64,000 nucleotides of DNA from Lentisalinibacter salinarum (GTDB taxonomy: Bacteria; Pseudomonadota; Gammaproteobacteria; Steroidobacterales; Woeseiaceae), in NCBI RefSeq assembly GCF_040706555.1, contig NZ_JAPDRH010000002.1, positions 930,001 through 994,000 on the forward strand, written 5' to 3'. The notes under the pieces were generated by a model that did no database searches, had not been told where the DNA came from, and saw only the letters and a program-made list of their open reading frames with translations. Within the stretch, counting starts at the first letter, position 1; each line of letters begins with the position of its first letter. Positions 33,716 to 40,930 of the stretch are shown one piece after another. The translations under genes were made by a program, and so were the position numbers.

Positions 33716-34099
33716 ATGGGGGCCGCCATGGATAGGAACACATTGGGACCGTCGCCGGGCGCGGAGCGCGCGCCGGACCATCGCGTCGAGATCAGCCAGG
33801 CCCCCGGCCGCTGGAAGGTGGCGGTGGACGGCGTGCGGGTGGCCGACAGCACGGGCGTGCTGGCGCTGGACGAAACCGGCTACGACCGGGCGCTGTATTT
33901 CCCGCCGGAGGATGTGGCCGTGGACAAGCTGGCGGCCAGCGATACGCGGACCACCTGCCCGTTCAAAGGCGAGGCACGCTACTACGCGGTGGACGGGGAG
34001 GATGTGGCCTGGTACTACCCGGCCGTGTACGACGAGGTGGCGCCGATTGCGGGGTACGTCGCCTTCTACCCCCGCCGCACCGAGATAGAAGAAATGTAG
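33716..34099 (+). CDS. DUF427 family protein
   Basis: A 127-residue protein with DUF427 features: HRVEISQAPGRWKVAVDGVR, ALYFPPEDVAVDKL, TTCPFKGEARYYAV and the DVAWYYPAVYDEVAPIAGYV block. Family members are small beta-tent proteins of unknown function. AGGTGG precedes the chosen ATG; another ATG four codons on is possible. The TAG stop after the final Met is the GTAG of a REP element. It stands alone. Confidence 0.88.
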   Translation: MGAAMDRNTLGPSPGAERAPDHRVEISQAPGRWKVAVDGVRVADSTGVLALDETGYDRALYFPPEDVAVDKLAASDTRTTCPFKGEARYYAVDGEDVAWYYPAVYDEVAPIAGYVAFYPRRTEIEEM

Positions 34100-34151
34100 G
34101 AGGGGATTTATCCCCGATTTTTCGATGGATCGGGGATAAAGCCCCTCCTAC
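34096..34151. repeat. REPIN: GGGGA stem and a mismatched unit
   Basis: The left unit is GGGGATTTATCCCC and provides the DUF427 stop (34097-34099). The right unit (minus strand GGGGCTTTATCCCC) has one unpaired position, an intermediate between the GGGGA and GGGGC stem types. Confidence 0.85.
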
Positions 34152-34166
34152 AAGATCCACAACGAA

Positions 34167-34190
34167 AAACGGCCCCGTGAGGGGCCGTTT
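34167..34190 (-). terminator. Rho-independent terminator of the cold-shock gene
   Basis: AAACGGCCCC and GGGGCCGTTT form a 10-bp stem around GTGA. Read on the minus strand the stem is followed by TTTTTCG. It lies about 65 bp downstream of the cspA-like stop. Confidence 0.85.
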
Positions 34191-34203
34191 CCGGATCTAG
34201 GTG

Positions 34204-34243
34204 TCGGGCCTGAAGGCCACATCGGGCCTGAAGGCCCTCCTAC
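34204..34243 (-). repeat. Two direct GGGCC REP units, first truncated
   Basis: TCGGGCCTGAAGGCC then a complete unit ending CTCCTAC, in the 3' leader between the cold-shock stop and its terminator, so it is transcribed as part of that mRNA. Confidence 0.75.
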
Positions 34244-34255
34244 ATCTTGGTGGCG

Positions 34256-34459
34256 TTACGCCGCCTGCAGGTTGCCGGCCGCGGTCTTGCCGCGCTCGGT
34301 GACCAGCTCGAAGTTCACGCGCTGGCCTTCGGACAGCGTGTCCATGCCTGCAGCGTGAACCGCGGTGACGTGCACGAACACGTCCTTAGAGCCGTCTTCC
34401 GGCTGGATGAATCCAAAACCCTTGGCGGGGTCAAACCATTTCACAGTACCTGTAGCCAT
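34256..34459 (-). CDS. Cold-shock protein, CspA family
   Basis: A 67-residue protein with the whole cold-shock fold: GTVKWFDPAKGFGFIQPEDG (RNP1 KGFGFI) and KDVFVHVTAV (RNP2 VFVH), ending GKTAAGNLQAA. It binds single-stranded RNA and DNA and melts mRNA structure. The ATG follows TTGGAGG; longer in-frame starts upstream are untranslated leader. A leader with a hairpin (34542-34560) fits the long 5' region of cspA genes. A strong terminator lies downstream. Paralogue identity (cspA, C, D) cannot be told. Confidence 0.95.
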   Translation of the reverse strand: MATGTVKWFDPAKGFGFIQPEDGSKDVFVHVTAVHAAGMDTLSEGQRVNFELVTERGKTAAGNLQAA

Positions 34460-34541
34460 TCTGGCCTCCAATAACAGTAGTGCCGCACGCAAATCGGGTG
34501 CGGTGACGAACAATCCGGTCGCAATGGGTAGTCTCAAGAAG

Positions 34542-34560
34542 CCGTCCGAGGACCGGACGG
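34542..34560 (-). promoter_or_regulatory. Hairpin in the cold-shock gene leader
   Basis: CCGTCCG and CGGACGG pair across five bases, about 85 bp upstream of the cspA-like ATG. Cold-shock genes are often regulated by leader structure; a role here is inference. Confidence 0.4.
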
Positions 34561-34643
34561 GTAGTCGTAAGGCAGGCCAGAACTCTTGGATCGCCCCGGC
34601 ATGATGGGGCATGCGCGAGTTAAACGCAAGCGATATCCATCAT

Positions 34644-34712
34644 GTAGGAGGGTCTCGTAGGAGGGGCTTTAGCCCCGATTCACTATTCAATCGGGCCTGA
34701 AGGCCCTCCTAC
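34644..34712. repeat. REP cluster: partial, GGGGC and GGGCC units
   Basis: GTAGGAGGGTCTC, then a full GGGGCTTTAGCCCC unit, spacer TCACTATTCA and an inverted GGGCC unit. The right GTAG gives the TAG stop of the UspA gene (34709-34711). Confidence 0.85.
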
Positions 34713-35137
34713 CCTCGTACAACGAATACCGACAGATCCGTGTGGGAGGCCAGGAAGCCGGCGTTGGAGTGGAACACGTATTCCCGGAAGCCGGGCACGT
34801 GGGAGGCCATCACCACCAGGTCGACGCCGAGCTCGTGGAACTGGCGGTCCAGCGCCTTGTCCAGGTCGGCGACCGGATCGCCGATGACCTCGGTCCGCGC
34901 ATCCACGGCCACGCCGGACCCCTCCGCCAGCTCGGCGGCGAATGCCTCCAGCTTCGCGCGGAACTCCTTCGGATTGTGGGCCGCCTCCCCCGGCGCGGGC
35001 CCCGTGACCGCCACCAGAGTGATTCGCGCGCCGTAGCACTTCGCCAGCTCAGTCGCGCTGGTGAGCGCCTTGCCGAGTTTCTCGCGGTGCGCCAGGTCCA
35101 CCGGCACGCCGATGTGCCGATACAGCTTATCCGCCAT
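34709..35137 (-). CDS. UspA-type universal stress protein with altered nucleotide motif
   Basis: A 142-residue UspA-fold protein: start MADKLYRHIGVPVDLAHREK, middle ITLVAVTGPAPGEA, DLDKALDRQFHELGVDLVVM and end SHTDLSVFVVRG. The usual G-2x-G-9x-G-S/T ATP motif is replaced by SHVPGFREYVFHSNAG, so ATP binding in the common manner is doubtful. Its ATG overlaps the BCCT transporter stop (TGATG), so the two are coupled. UspA proteins next to osmolyte transporters can regulate uptake (compare TeaD). The TAG stop is in a REP element. Confidence 0.88.
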   Translation of the reverse strand: MADKLYRHIGVPVDLAHREKLGKALTSATELAKCYGARITLVAVTGPAPGEAAHNPKEFRAKLEAFAAELAEGSGVAVDARTEVIGDPVADLDKALDRQFHELGVDLVVMASHVPGFREYVFHSNAGFLASHTDLSVFVVRG

Positions 35138-36807
35138 CAGGCCTTCTCCCCCTCCGCCGGCTCCGTCTCGGCTTCTGCCTCTGTCTCTGCCAGGGCCTGA
35201 GCCTCCAGCAGTTTCACCTCCGCCGCGAGGCCCTTGTACAGACTCACCGACATCAGCAGGATCACGATGCCGAACGGGAATCCCGTGGCCAGCGCCAGGG
35301 CCTGCAGCGACGACAGCCCGCCGCCCTCCATGAGCGCGATGCCGATCAGCCCGAGGAACACGCACCAGAACACGCGCTGGGCGATGGGCGCGTCGATCTT
35401 GCCGCCGGCCGTCATCGTATCCACCACCAGCGCACCCGAGTCCATCGACGTCACGAAGAAGATCAGCACCAGCAGGATGCCGATGCCCGAGGTCAGCGTC
35501 GCGAGCGGGTATTCCGCCAGGAACAGGAACAGCGACAACTCCGGCTGGAAGTTCCTGACCGTGTCGACGACGCCCTCGTAGCCCTGCAGGAAGTACTGGT
35601 CCATGGCGGCGTTGCCGAAGACCGTCATCCAGACGATGAAGATGAAGGACGGCGCGAGGATGGACACCAGCAGGAACTCGCGCACCGTGCGGCCCGACGA
35701 GATGCGGGCGATGAACATGCCGACGAAGGGCGAGAACGCGATCCACCACGACCAGTAGAACGTGGTCCAGTCGTGCATGTAGTACATGTCCTCGCGGCCC
35801 ACCCAGTTTGACAGCGCCGGCATGTAGCGGAAATAGGCGAGAGTGTTGTCGACGATGGCGCCCAGGCTATCCAGCGTCGGGCCGACCAGCAGCACGAACA
35901 GCCCGAGCACGGCGGCCATCGCCATGTTGCTCTCGGACAGGACCTTGATTCCCCCGTCCAGGCCGCGCAGCACCGAGATGAGCGCCATGATGGTGATGAC
36001 CACGATGATGGTGAGCTTCACCACGTGGCCCTCGGAGATGCCGAACAGATACGCGAGCCCGCCGGCGGACTGCTCGGCGCCGTAGCCGAGCGAGGTGGCC
36101 AGCCCGAACAGGGTGGCGAACACGGCGAGCACATCGATGATGTGGCCGGGCCAGCCCCACACGCGCTCGCCGAAGATGGGGTACATGGCCGAGCGCACGA
36201 TCAGCGGCAGGCCCTTGTTGTACGCGAAGAAGGCGAGCGCGAGCCCGACGATGCCGTAGACGGCCCACGGGTGGATGGCCCAGTGGAACACCGTGGCGGC
36301 CATCGCGAGTTCCCGCCGCGCGTCCTCGCTGAGCCCCTCCAGGCCGAGCGGCGGCGTGAGCAGATGATTCATCGGCTCCAGCACCGCGTAGAACATGATG
36401 CCGATGCCGATGCCGGCGGCGAACAGCATCGACACCCAGGAGACGTAGGAGTACATGGGCTCGGCGTCCGGCCCGCCGATGCGCACCTTGCCCACCGGCA
36501 GCACGATGAGCGCGATGCAGAACAGCACGAAGAAATTGCCCGCGGCCATGAAGAACCAGTCGAATCGGGTCGTCAGCCACGGGCGGAGGTCGCCGAACCA
36601 GTGCTTCGCCAGTTCCGGGAAGGACAGCGTGAAGACCACAAAGACGATCACCGAGACGGCGGAGATGGCGAAGACCGGATTATGGAAATCGAGGCCGAAG
36701 GGCTGGACGTTGTCCTGCCCAACCTCGAAGTCGGATACGTATTCGTCGACGATTTCCTCGACGAGTTCGTCGCCGGCCTCGTGACCGGAGTCGGTGCTCT
36801 GCTGCAA
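35137..36807 (-). CDS. BCCT-family betaine/carnitine/choline transporter
   Basis: A 556-residue protein with an acidic cytoplasmic N-terminus (EEIVDEYVSDFEVGQDN) and twelve membrane segments. BCCT signature: FHWAIHPWAVYGIVGLALAF, then NKGLPLIVRSAMYP and LATSLGYGAEQSAGGL. Later FVTSMDSGALVVDTMTAGG is also typical. It imports quaternary ammonium compounds by Na+ or H+ symport, for osmoprotection or catabolism. A charged C-terminal tail ends EAEAETEPAEGEKA. Coupled to the UspA gene. Substrate not determinable. Confidence 0.93.
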   Translation of the reverse strand: MQQSTDSGHEAGDELVEEIVDEYVSDFEVGQDNVQPFGLDFHNPVFAISAVSVIVFVVFTLSFPELAKHWFGDLRPWLTTRFDWFFMAAGNFFVLFCIALIVLPVGKVRIGGPDAEPMYSYVSWVSMLFAAGIGIGIMFYAVLEPMNHLLTPPLGLEGLSEDARRELAMAATVFHWAIHPWAVYGIVGLALAFFAYNKGLPLIVRSAMYPIFGERVWGWPGHIIDVLAVFATLFGLATSLGYGAEQSAGGLAYLFGISEGHVVKLTIIVVITIMALISVLRGLDGGIKVLSESNMAMAAVLGLFVLLVGPTLDSLGAIVDNTLAYFRYMPALSNWVGREDMYYMHDWTTFYWSWWIAFSPFVGMFIARISSGRTVREFLLVSILAPSFIFIVWMTVFGNAAMDQYFLQGYEGVVDTVRNFQPELSLFLFLAEYPLATLTSGIGILLVLIFFVTSMDSGALVVDTMTAGGKIDAPIAQRVFWCVFLGLIGIALMEGGGLSSLQALALATGFPFGIVILLMSVSLYKGLAAEVKLLEAQALAETEAEAETEPAEGEKA

Positions 36808-36925
36808 AGTTCCGTGACCTTTACGCAGCCTGGGTCGCGCGGGAGTCCGCTACACCGTCCCTCGACGTCACACGGGCATTATGTTCTCCGGCGCGACCTG
36901 ACGCGCTGATTGGGATGACACCATT

Positions 36926-38227
36926 CTAGGCGCCTCCGGCGCGGGATTCCAAACGGGGGCCCGGCCGGCGTGGATGCAGGCGGCGGAAAAGCGTGTAGCT
37001 GGCGGCCAGCCCGATGGCGGCGAAGGCCGCGAGGAACAGGAAGTAGTGCCGGTGGCCGGCAAGGCCGGGCGAGGCGTCCAGCAGCAACCCGCCGACGACA
37101 CCCACGAAGATATCCGGCGTGAAGCCGATCACCGAGACCAGGCCCACGGCGGTGCCCGTCAGCGCGTCCGGCACCTTCGCCTCTTCGAACAACGCGAAGT
37201 ACAGGGCGCGCAGGCCGAACATGGCCGCCGAGGCGGCCAGCACGTTGCCGAGCAGCACCCAGGTCGCGCCGGCCACGGCCGAATCGAAACCGAGGAAAAG
37301 GTACGAGGCCAGCAGCATCACGAAACATGCGACGGTCATGCGGGCGACGCCGTAACGGTCGCCGAGGAAGCCTGCGGCGACGGCGGCCACCGGCCGCATC
37401 CAGGCACCGATGGCGGCGATGCGGGCGGCGTCCACGTCGCTCATGCCGTAGACCTCCACCGCATAGAGGGAGTAGTTGTCGAAACCCTTGTAGGCGACGT
37501 AGGCGCACACCACGATCAGCGCCTGCAGCCAGACGGCGGGCATGGCCAGCACGCGCGCGATGTGATGACCGAGGCCCTCCTCCGCCGGCCGCCAGCGTTC
37601 GAGGTCCGGCTCCTCGGACGGATGCCCGTCCCGGATGACGAACCAGACGAACACGCCGGCCAGCGCAGTGACCAGTGTGTAGCCGTGGATCACCGTGACG
37701 AGGGCAGCCTTGCGCTCCTCGAAGGTGACGGCGCCCGTGCCTTCGGGGAATACCAGGCCGAAGAAGGCGACCGCGACGGAAGCCAGCGCCGCGGCGAGCA
37801 ACCCGCGGCCGCCGTCCAGCAGGCCGTAGGCGCGGCCCTGCTCGTCGCTGCCGCCCCAGTCCCTCGTCGCCCGGATCAGCGCCGCCCAGAAGAACAGGAT
37901 GGTGGTGACGCCGAAGAAGCCCCACAGCACGAGCGCCCCCGTGTAATCGGGGATGGTCGCCATGTAGAGGCCGCCGGCCGCTGTCGACCAGAGCGAGAAC
38001 GCGAGCAGCTTGCGGGCGGGGAAGCGGTCGGCCAGCGGCCCGCCGGGGAAATAGGCCAGCATCGCGAGGATGCCGTACACGCCCTGCGCCGCGCCGAGCT
38101 CGGTGTTGGTGAGCTGGAAGACGTCGAGCACCGCCGGCCGGAAGAATCGCGCGATATGGAACGGCAGCGCGAACACGGCCTCGCCGGCGAGGATGAGACC
38201 GAACATGTAGAGGAAGCGATGCATCAA
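36926..38227 (-). CDS. MFS transporter
   Basis: A 433-residue major facilitator with twelve membrane segments: start MMHRFLYMFGLILAGEAVFA, the loop 2-3 motif GGPLADRFPARKLL, a central loop (EEPDLERWRPAEEGLGHHI) and end SYTLFRRLHPRRPG. It resembles nitrate/nitrite or sugar-phosphate type MFS carriers only generally; the substrate is unknown. It follows the POT-type gene on the same strand, separated by a REP cluster, so they may be independently transcribed. Confidence 0.85.
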   Translation of the reverse strand: MMHRFLYMFGLILAGEAVFALPFHIARFFRPAVLDVFQLTNTELGAAQGVYGILAMLAYFPGGPLADRFPARKLLAFSLWSTAAGGLYMATIPDYTGALVLWGFFGVTTILFFWAALIRATRDWGGSDEQGRAYGLLDGGRGLLAAALASVAVAFFGLVFPEGTGAVTFEERKAALVTVIHGYTLVTALAGVFVWFVIRDGHPSEEPDLERWRPAEEGLGHHIARVLAMPAVWLQALIVVCAYVAYKGFDNYSLYAVEVYGMSDVDAARIAAIGAWMRPVAAVAAGFLGDRYGVARMTVACFVMLLASYLFLGFDSAVAGATWVLLGNVLAASAAMFGLRALYFALFEEAKVPDALTGTAVGLVSVIGFTPDIFVGVVGGLLLDASPGLAGHRHYFLFLAAFAAIGLAASYTLFRRLHPRRPGPRLESRAGGA

Positions 38228-38233
38228 TTCTAT

Positions 38234-38317
38234 GTAGGAGGGCCTTCAGGCCCGATTGGGTAACGAATCGGGGCTAAAGCCCCTCCTACAAAGCCCCTCC
38301 CACAAATCCCCTCCTAC
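38234..38317. repeat. REP cluster: GGGCC, GGGGC and fragments
   Basis: A GGGCCTTCAGGCCC unit, spacer TGGGTAACGA, an inverted GGGGC unit, then two short tails (AAGCCCCTCCCAC and AATCCCCTCCTAC). The last tail gives the TAG stop of the POT-like gene (38314-38316). Confidence 0.85.
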
Positions 38318-39837
38318 ATCGCCAGGCGGTAGGTCCAGCGGCCGTACACGTACAGCCCGAAACCCGAGATCAGCCCCACTGCGCCCATGAGGTACCAGAC
38401 CGCGCCGATGTTGTAGGCCGCATACAGCTGATCGGTCATGGCCTGGGCGCTCTGCCCGCTCACCGCCACCAGCTTCTGGAAGGCCTCGCCGATGGGCACG
38501 GCCTGCACGTCGGCGGCGCTGAGCCCGTAGTCCTGTACCAGCACCTCCCGGGAGATCTGCTCTTTCGAGGAGAACCTGCCGTACAGCGTGGGGCCGATGT
38601 AACTCTCCAGCGACCAGCCCACGCCGATGGGCAGCTGGGAGAAGCCGAGGTACATCGCCTTCTTGTCCCGTGGCGCGATGTTGCCGAGGTACTCGCTGGA
38701 CTTCGGGCTGGAGAGCATCTCGCCCAGGGAGAAGATGACGATGCCGCCGACGATCACCCAGGCGGCGTTGAAGCCGCCGAACAGCAGCATGGCCGACGAG
38801 GCGAAGAACGTGCCCAGCGCCATCGAGTTCGCGGCTCGCAGCCGCGCGCTCCAGCCGGCCACCAGGAAGCAGGTGAACATGATCAGCATGGCGTTAATGT
38901 TCACCACGCCCTCGGGCATCATGCGCGTGCCTTCCTGGTTCAGGCCGAAGAAGAAGATCACGGCCTTCGAGTCGGTGCCGTCCGGGCCGAACACGTCCGT
39001 GACCAGGCGGCTGGTGTCCACCCAGTCGCGGAAGTACAGCGGCCCCACGTCCCAGAGGATGTAGAGCATGAACCAGAAGCCGCAGAACAGCACGATGTAC
39101 CAGACGAGCACCGGGTTCGAGAGCTCCTTCAGGCTCTCGCGCCACAGGGACTTCTCGGTGAGCTCGCCGCTCCGGATCTTCGCGCGGTGAGCGAGCCGCT
39201 CTTCCTTGTCCGGCTCCCTGTAGGTGAGCAGCAGGAGGAAGTTCAGCGAGATGATGGCGGCGCACACGTAGAACACGTTCTCCCAGGCCAGCTGGCGGAG
39301 CTGGGCGGCGATGATGGGGCCGAGGAAGCCGCCGATGTTCACCGTCTGGTAGAACACGCCCCAGGCCACCGAGCTGTTCTTGCGGCTCGTCGCCTTCACA
39401 ATGGTGCCCTGGATGCCGGGCTTGAAGATGCCGGTGCCGAAAGCGAGCACGACCGCGCCGGCCAGGAAGCCCCAGAACGTGGGCACCATCGCCATGATCA
39501 GGTAGCCGGCGATCTTGAATACCGTGGAGGCGAAGATCGTCTCCTTGTAGCCGACGCGATCGGAGATGCCGCCGGTGAACACCGGCACGAAGGTCTGGGT
39601 GACGGCCCAGACGAAGAAGATGATGCCGAGGTCCGATTCGAGCAGGCCGAGCCCGCCGCGGGACTGAGCGTCGGTGGCGTAGAGGCTGGAGACCTGGCGC
39701 ACGCCGTAGTAGGCGAGGCGCTCGATCATCTCCATGCCGCCGCAGATCCAGAAGACGTAACCCAGGCTGCCGAGTGCGGCGAAAGTCCCGAGCTGTCTGA
39801 CGTCCCGGACGGTGGTGCTGTGGTCCTGGCTGCTCAT
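38314..39837 (-). CDS. POT/PTR-like MFS transporter (peptide:H+ symporter family)
   Basis: A 507-residue protein: GGMEMIERLAYYGVRQVSSL near the N-terminus and FGTGIFKPGIQGTIVKATSR, both POT-family motifs (ExxERxxYYG and FxxFKPxI). About twelve to fourteen membrane segments. POT carriers import di- and tripeptides with protons; the usual ExxER motif is present as EMIER. The start MSSQDHS has GGGGGA upstream; an earlier frame start was rejected. Ends MAM-type with TAG inside a REP element. Substrate is inferred from family. Confidence 0.85.
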   Translation of the reverse strand: MSSQDHSTTVRDVRQLGTFAALGSLGYVFWICGGMEMIERLAYYGVRQVSSLYATDAQSRGGLGLLESDLGIIFFVWAVTQTFVPVFTGGISDRVGYKETIFASTVFKIAGYLIMAMVPTFWGFLAGAVVLAFGTGIFKPGIQGTIVKATSRKNSSVAWGVFYQTVNIGGFLGPIIAAQLRQLAWENVFYVCAAIISLNFLLLLTYREPDKEERLAHRAKIRSGELTEKSLWRESLKELSNPVLVWYIVLFCGFWFMLYILWDVGPLYFRDWVDTSRLVTDVFGPDGTDSKAVIFFFGLNQEGTRMMPEGVVNINAMLIMFTCFLVAGWSARLRAANSMALGTFFASSAMLLFGGFNAAWVIVGGIVIFSLGEMLSSPKSSEYLGNIAPRDKKAMYLGFSQLPIGVGWSLESYIGPTLYGRFSSKEQISREVLVQDYGLSAADVQAVPIGEAFQKLVAVSGQSAQAMTDQLYAAYNIGAVWYLMGAVGLISGFGLYVYGRWTYRLAM

Positions 39838-39899
39838 GCGTCCCCCGGCGGATGGTCCCGAAGGCACGGGATGCTACACGGGAACGCCCCCACAGGCAT

Positions 39900-39921
39900 G
39901 TAGGAGGGCCTTCAGGCCCGA
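39900..39921 (+). repeat. Single REP unit, GGGCC stem
   Basis: GTAGGAG with hairpin GGGCCTTCAGGCCC then GAC; marks the left edge of the palindrome cluster. Confidence 0.8.
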
Positions 39922-39941
39922 CGCGGCTTTCTATCGTCGTT

Positions 39942-40085
39942 GGCCCCTCATCGGGTGGGCAAGGGTCGCGGGGACGCTCAGTCGGACGTCCTGTCCTCCT
40001 TCGCTTCGGCCGGGCCTCCTTCCCGCCGTCCTGGCTCCAGTCGGCCCGGACGACCCCGCAACCCTTGCCCACCCGCTGACGGGCC
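39942..40085. repeat. Long inverted repeat, 32-bp arms
   Basis: Left arm 39942-39973 and right arm 40054-40085 are complementary at 29 of 32 positions; the shared core is GGGTGGGCAAGGGT. The 80-bp loop is pyrimidine-rich. Transcribed, it would form a strong stem. Confidence 0.8.
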
Positions 40086-40090
40086 CGTAG

Positions 40091-40143
40091 CCGAGAGGTC
40101 TGGCACCAGTCAGCAGGCGTCACTGACTGGCGGATCCTCTCGG
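40091..40143. repeat. Interrupted palindrome CCGAGAGG / CCTCTCGG
   Basis: Outer 8-bp arms CCGAGAGG and CCTCTCGG enclose inner arms CCAGTCAG and CTGACTGG, giving a stepped hairpin adjoining the long inverted repeat. Confidence 0.75.
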
Positions 40144-40163
40144 CGACCGCGAGGCGGCCGTCG

Positions 40164-40219
40164 TGCGGGGGTATCCATCGCCGCGACCTTTTGTCGGGAG
40201 CAAGATGGATACCCCCGCA
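40164..40219. repeat. Perfect 16-bp inverted repeat, 24-bp loop
   Basis: TGCGGGGGTATCCATC and GATGGATACCCCCGCA are exact complements. Pairing continues outward imperfectly through GGCCG/CGGCC. Confidence 0.85.
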
Positions 40220-40239
40220 GGGCGGCCAGGAGAGAAGGA

Positions 40240-40291
40240 ATCGGGCCTGAAGGCCCTCCCACAGCAGGGTCGGGCCTGAAGGCCCTCCTAC
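40240..40291 (-). repeat. Two direct GGGCC REP units
   Basis: The first ends CTCCCAC, the second CTCCTAC, 7 bp apart. They follow the palindrome cluster and precede the end of the DUF4124 gene. Confidence 0.8.
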
Positions 40292-40297
40292 ATGGGA

Positions 40298-40846
40298 TCA
40301 GGGGACTGCCAGCGAGCGGGTCTGCTCGACGCGCTGCCAGTGGCGGGTGGAGTTGATGCTGTAGGCCGGCGGTTCGCGCCAGAGGCCGAGTTCGTCCAGT
40401 TGCCGGAACTGGTCACGGCGGACCTTGGGGCCGGGCCGGAACGGCGGGCGGGGATGCGCCACCGGGTAGTAGTAGCCGTCGCGGCCATAGCGCCAGCCGT
40501 AGCGGCCTTCCCGGCGACCATGGGGCTCGTATGCGAGGCGCTCCTCGGCTGACCGGCGCGCCTCGCGCCTCGCTTCCTGTTCCTTTTCCCGCTCCTCTGC
40601 GAGTGCGGTCCACTCGGCGTGGATGCGCTCGGCCTGGTTCATCACGGAGTACTCATACTCGTCAGGGTCGTAGTCGTCGGGGGTGGACGTGGTGACTTCG
40701 CGGGTCTCGACCGGGACGGTCGCGTCGGCCGGCGGCGTCTGGCTGTAATGGGCGACGCCGTCCTCATCCACCCAGTGGTAGATCTGGCCGGCGTGGGCGA
40801 GGCCGGTGATCAGAAGCAGCGTGGCGATGAGGTGAAACCGGTGCAT
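40298..40846 (-). CDS. Exported DUF4124-domain protein
   Basis: A 182-residue protein with a signal peptide (MHRFHLIATLLLITGLAHA) followed at once by the DUF4124 block GQIYHWVDEDGVAHYSQTPP. The rest is a charged helix (EEREKEQEARREARRSAEER) and a Tyr/Arg/Pro-rich tail (GRYGWRYGRDGYYYPVAHP). DUF4124 is common in gammaproteobacterial envelope proteins of unknown role. It stands alone between REP elements. Confidence 0.85.
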   Translation of the reverse strand: MHRFHLIATLLLITGLAHAGQIYHWVDEDGVAHYSQTPPADATVPVETREVTTSTPDDYDPDEYEYSVMNQAERIHAEWTALAEEREKEQEARREARRSAEERLAYEPHGRREGRYGWRYGRDGYYYPVAHPRPPFRPGPKVRRDQFRQLDELGLWREPPAYSINSTRHWQRVEQTRSLAVP

Positions 40847-40861
40847 GGCTTATTAGACATT

Positions 40862-40929
40862 GTAGGAGGGGATTTATCCCCGATCTTTATTGGATCGGGG
40901 ATAAATCCCCTCCTACCAGGCCCTCCTAC
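40862..40929. repeat. REPIN: both halves with GGGGA stem, plus a tail
   Basis: Both hairpins are GGGGATTTATCCCC (spacer CTTTATTGG), followed by CCCTCCTAC. It is the only locus with this stem on both sides. Confidence 0.85.
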
Positions 40930-40930
40930 A

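Larger units (their letters stand above)
39838..40297. other. Gene-free region with clustered large palindromes
   Basis: About 460 bp with no plausible gene. It holds one REP unit at 39900, three large inverted repeats (listed separately) and two REP units at its right end. The long stems with distinct sequences argue for structured RNA or a mobile non-coding element rather than decayed coding sequence. Promoter signals for the POT-like gene are not evident. Confidence 0.7.

Noticed and set aside
39922..40236. Decayed gene or tRNA-like element in the palindrome region
   Set aside because: No cloverleaf, no conserved loop sequences and no frame with family features.
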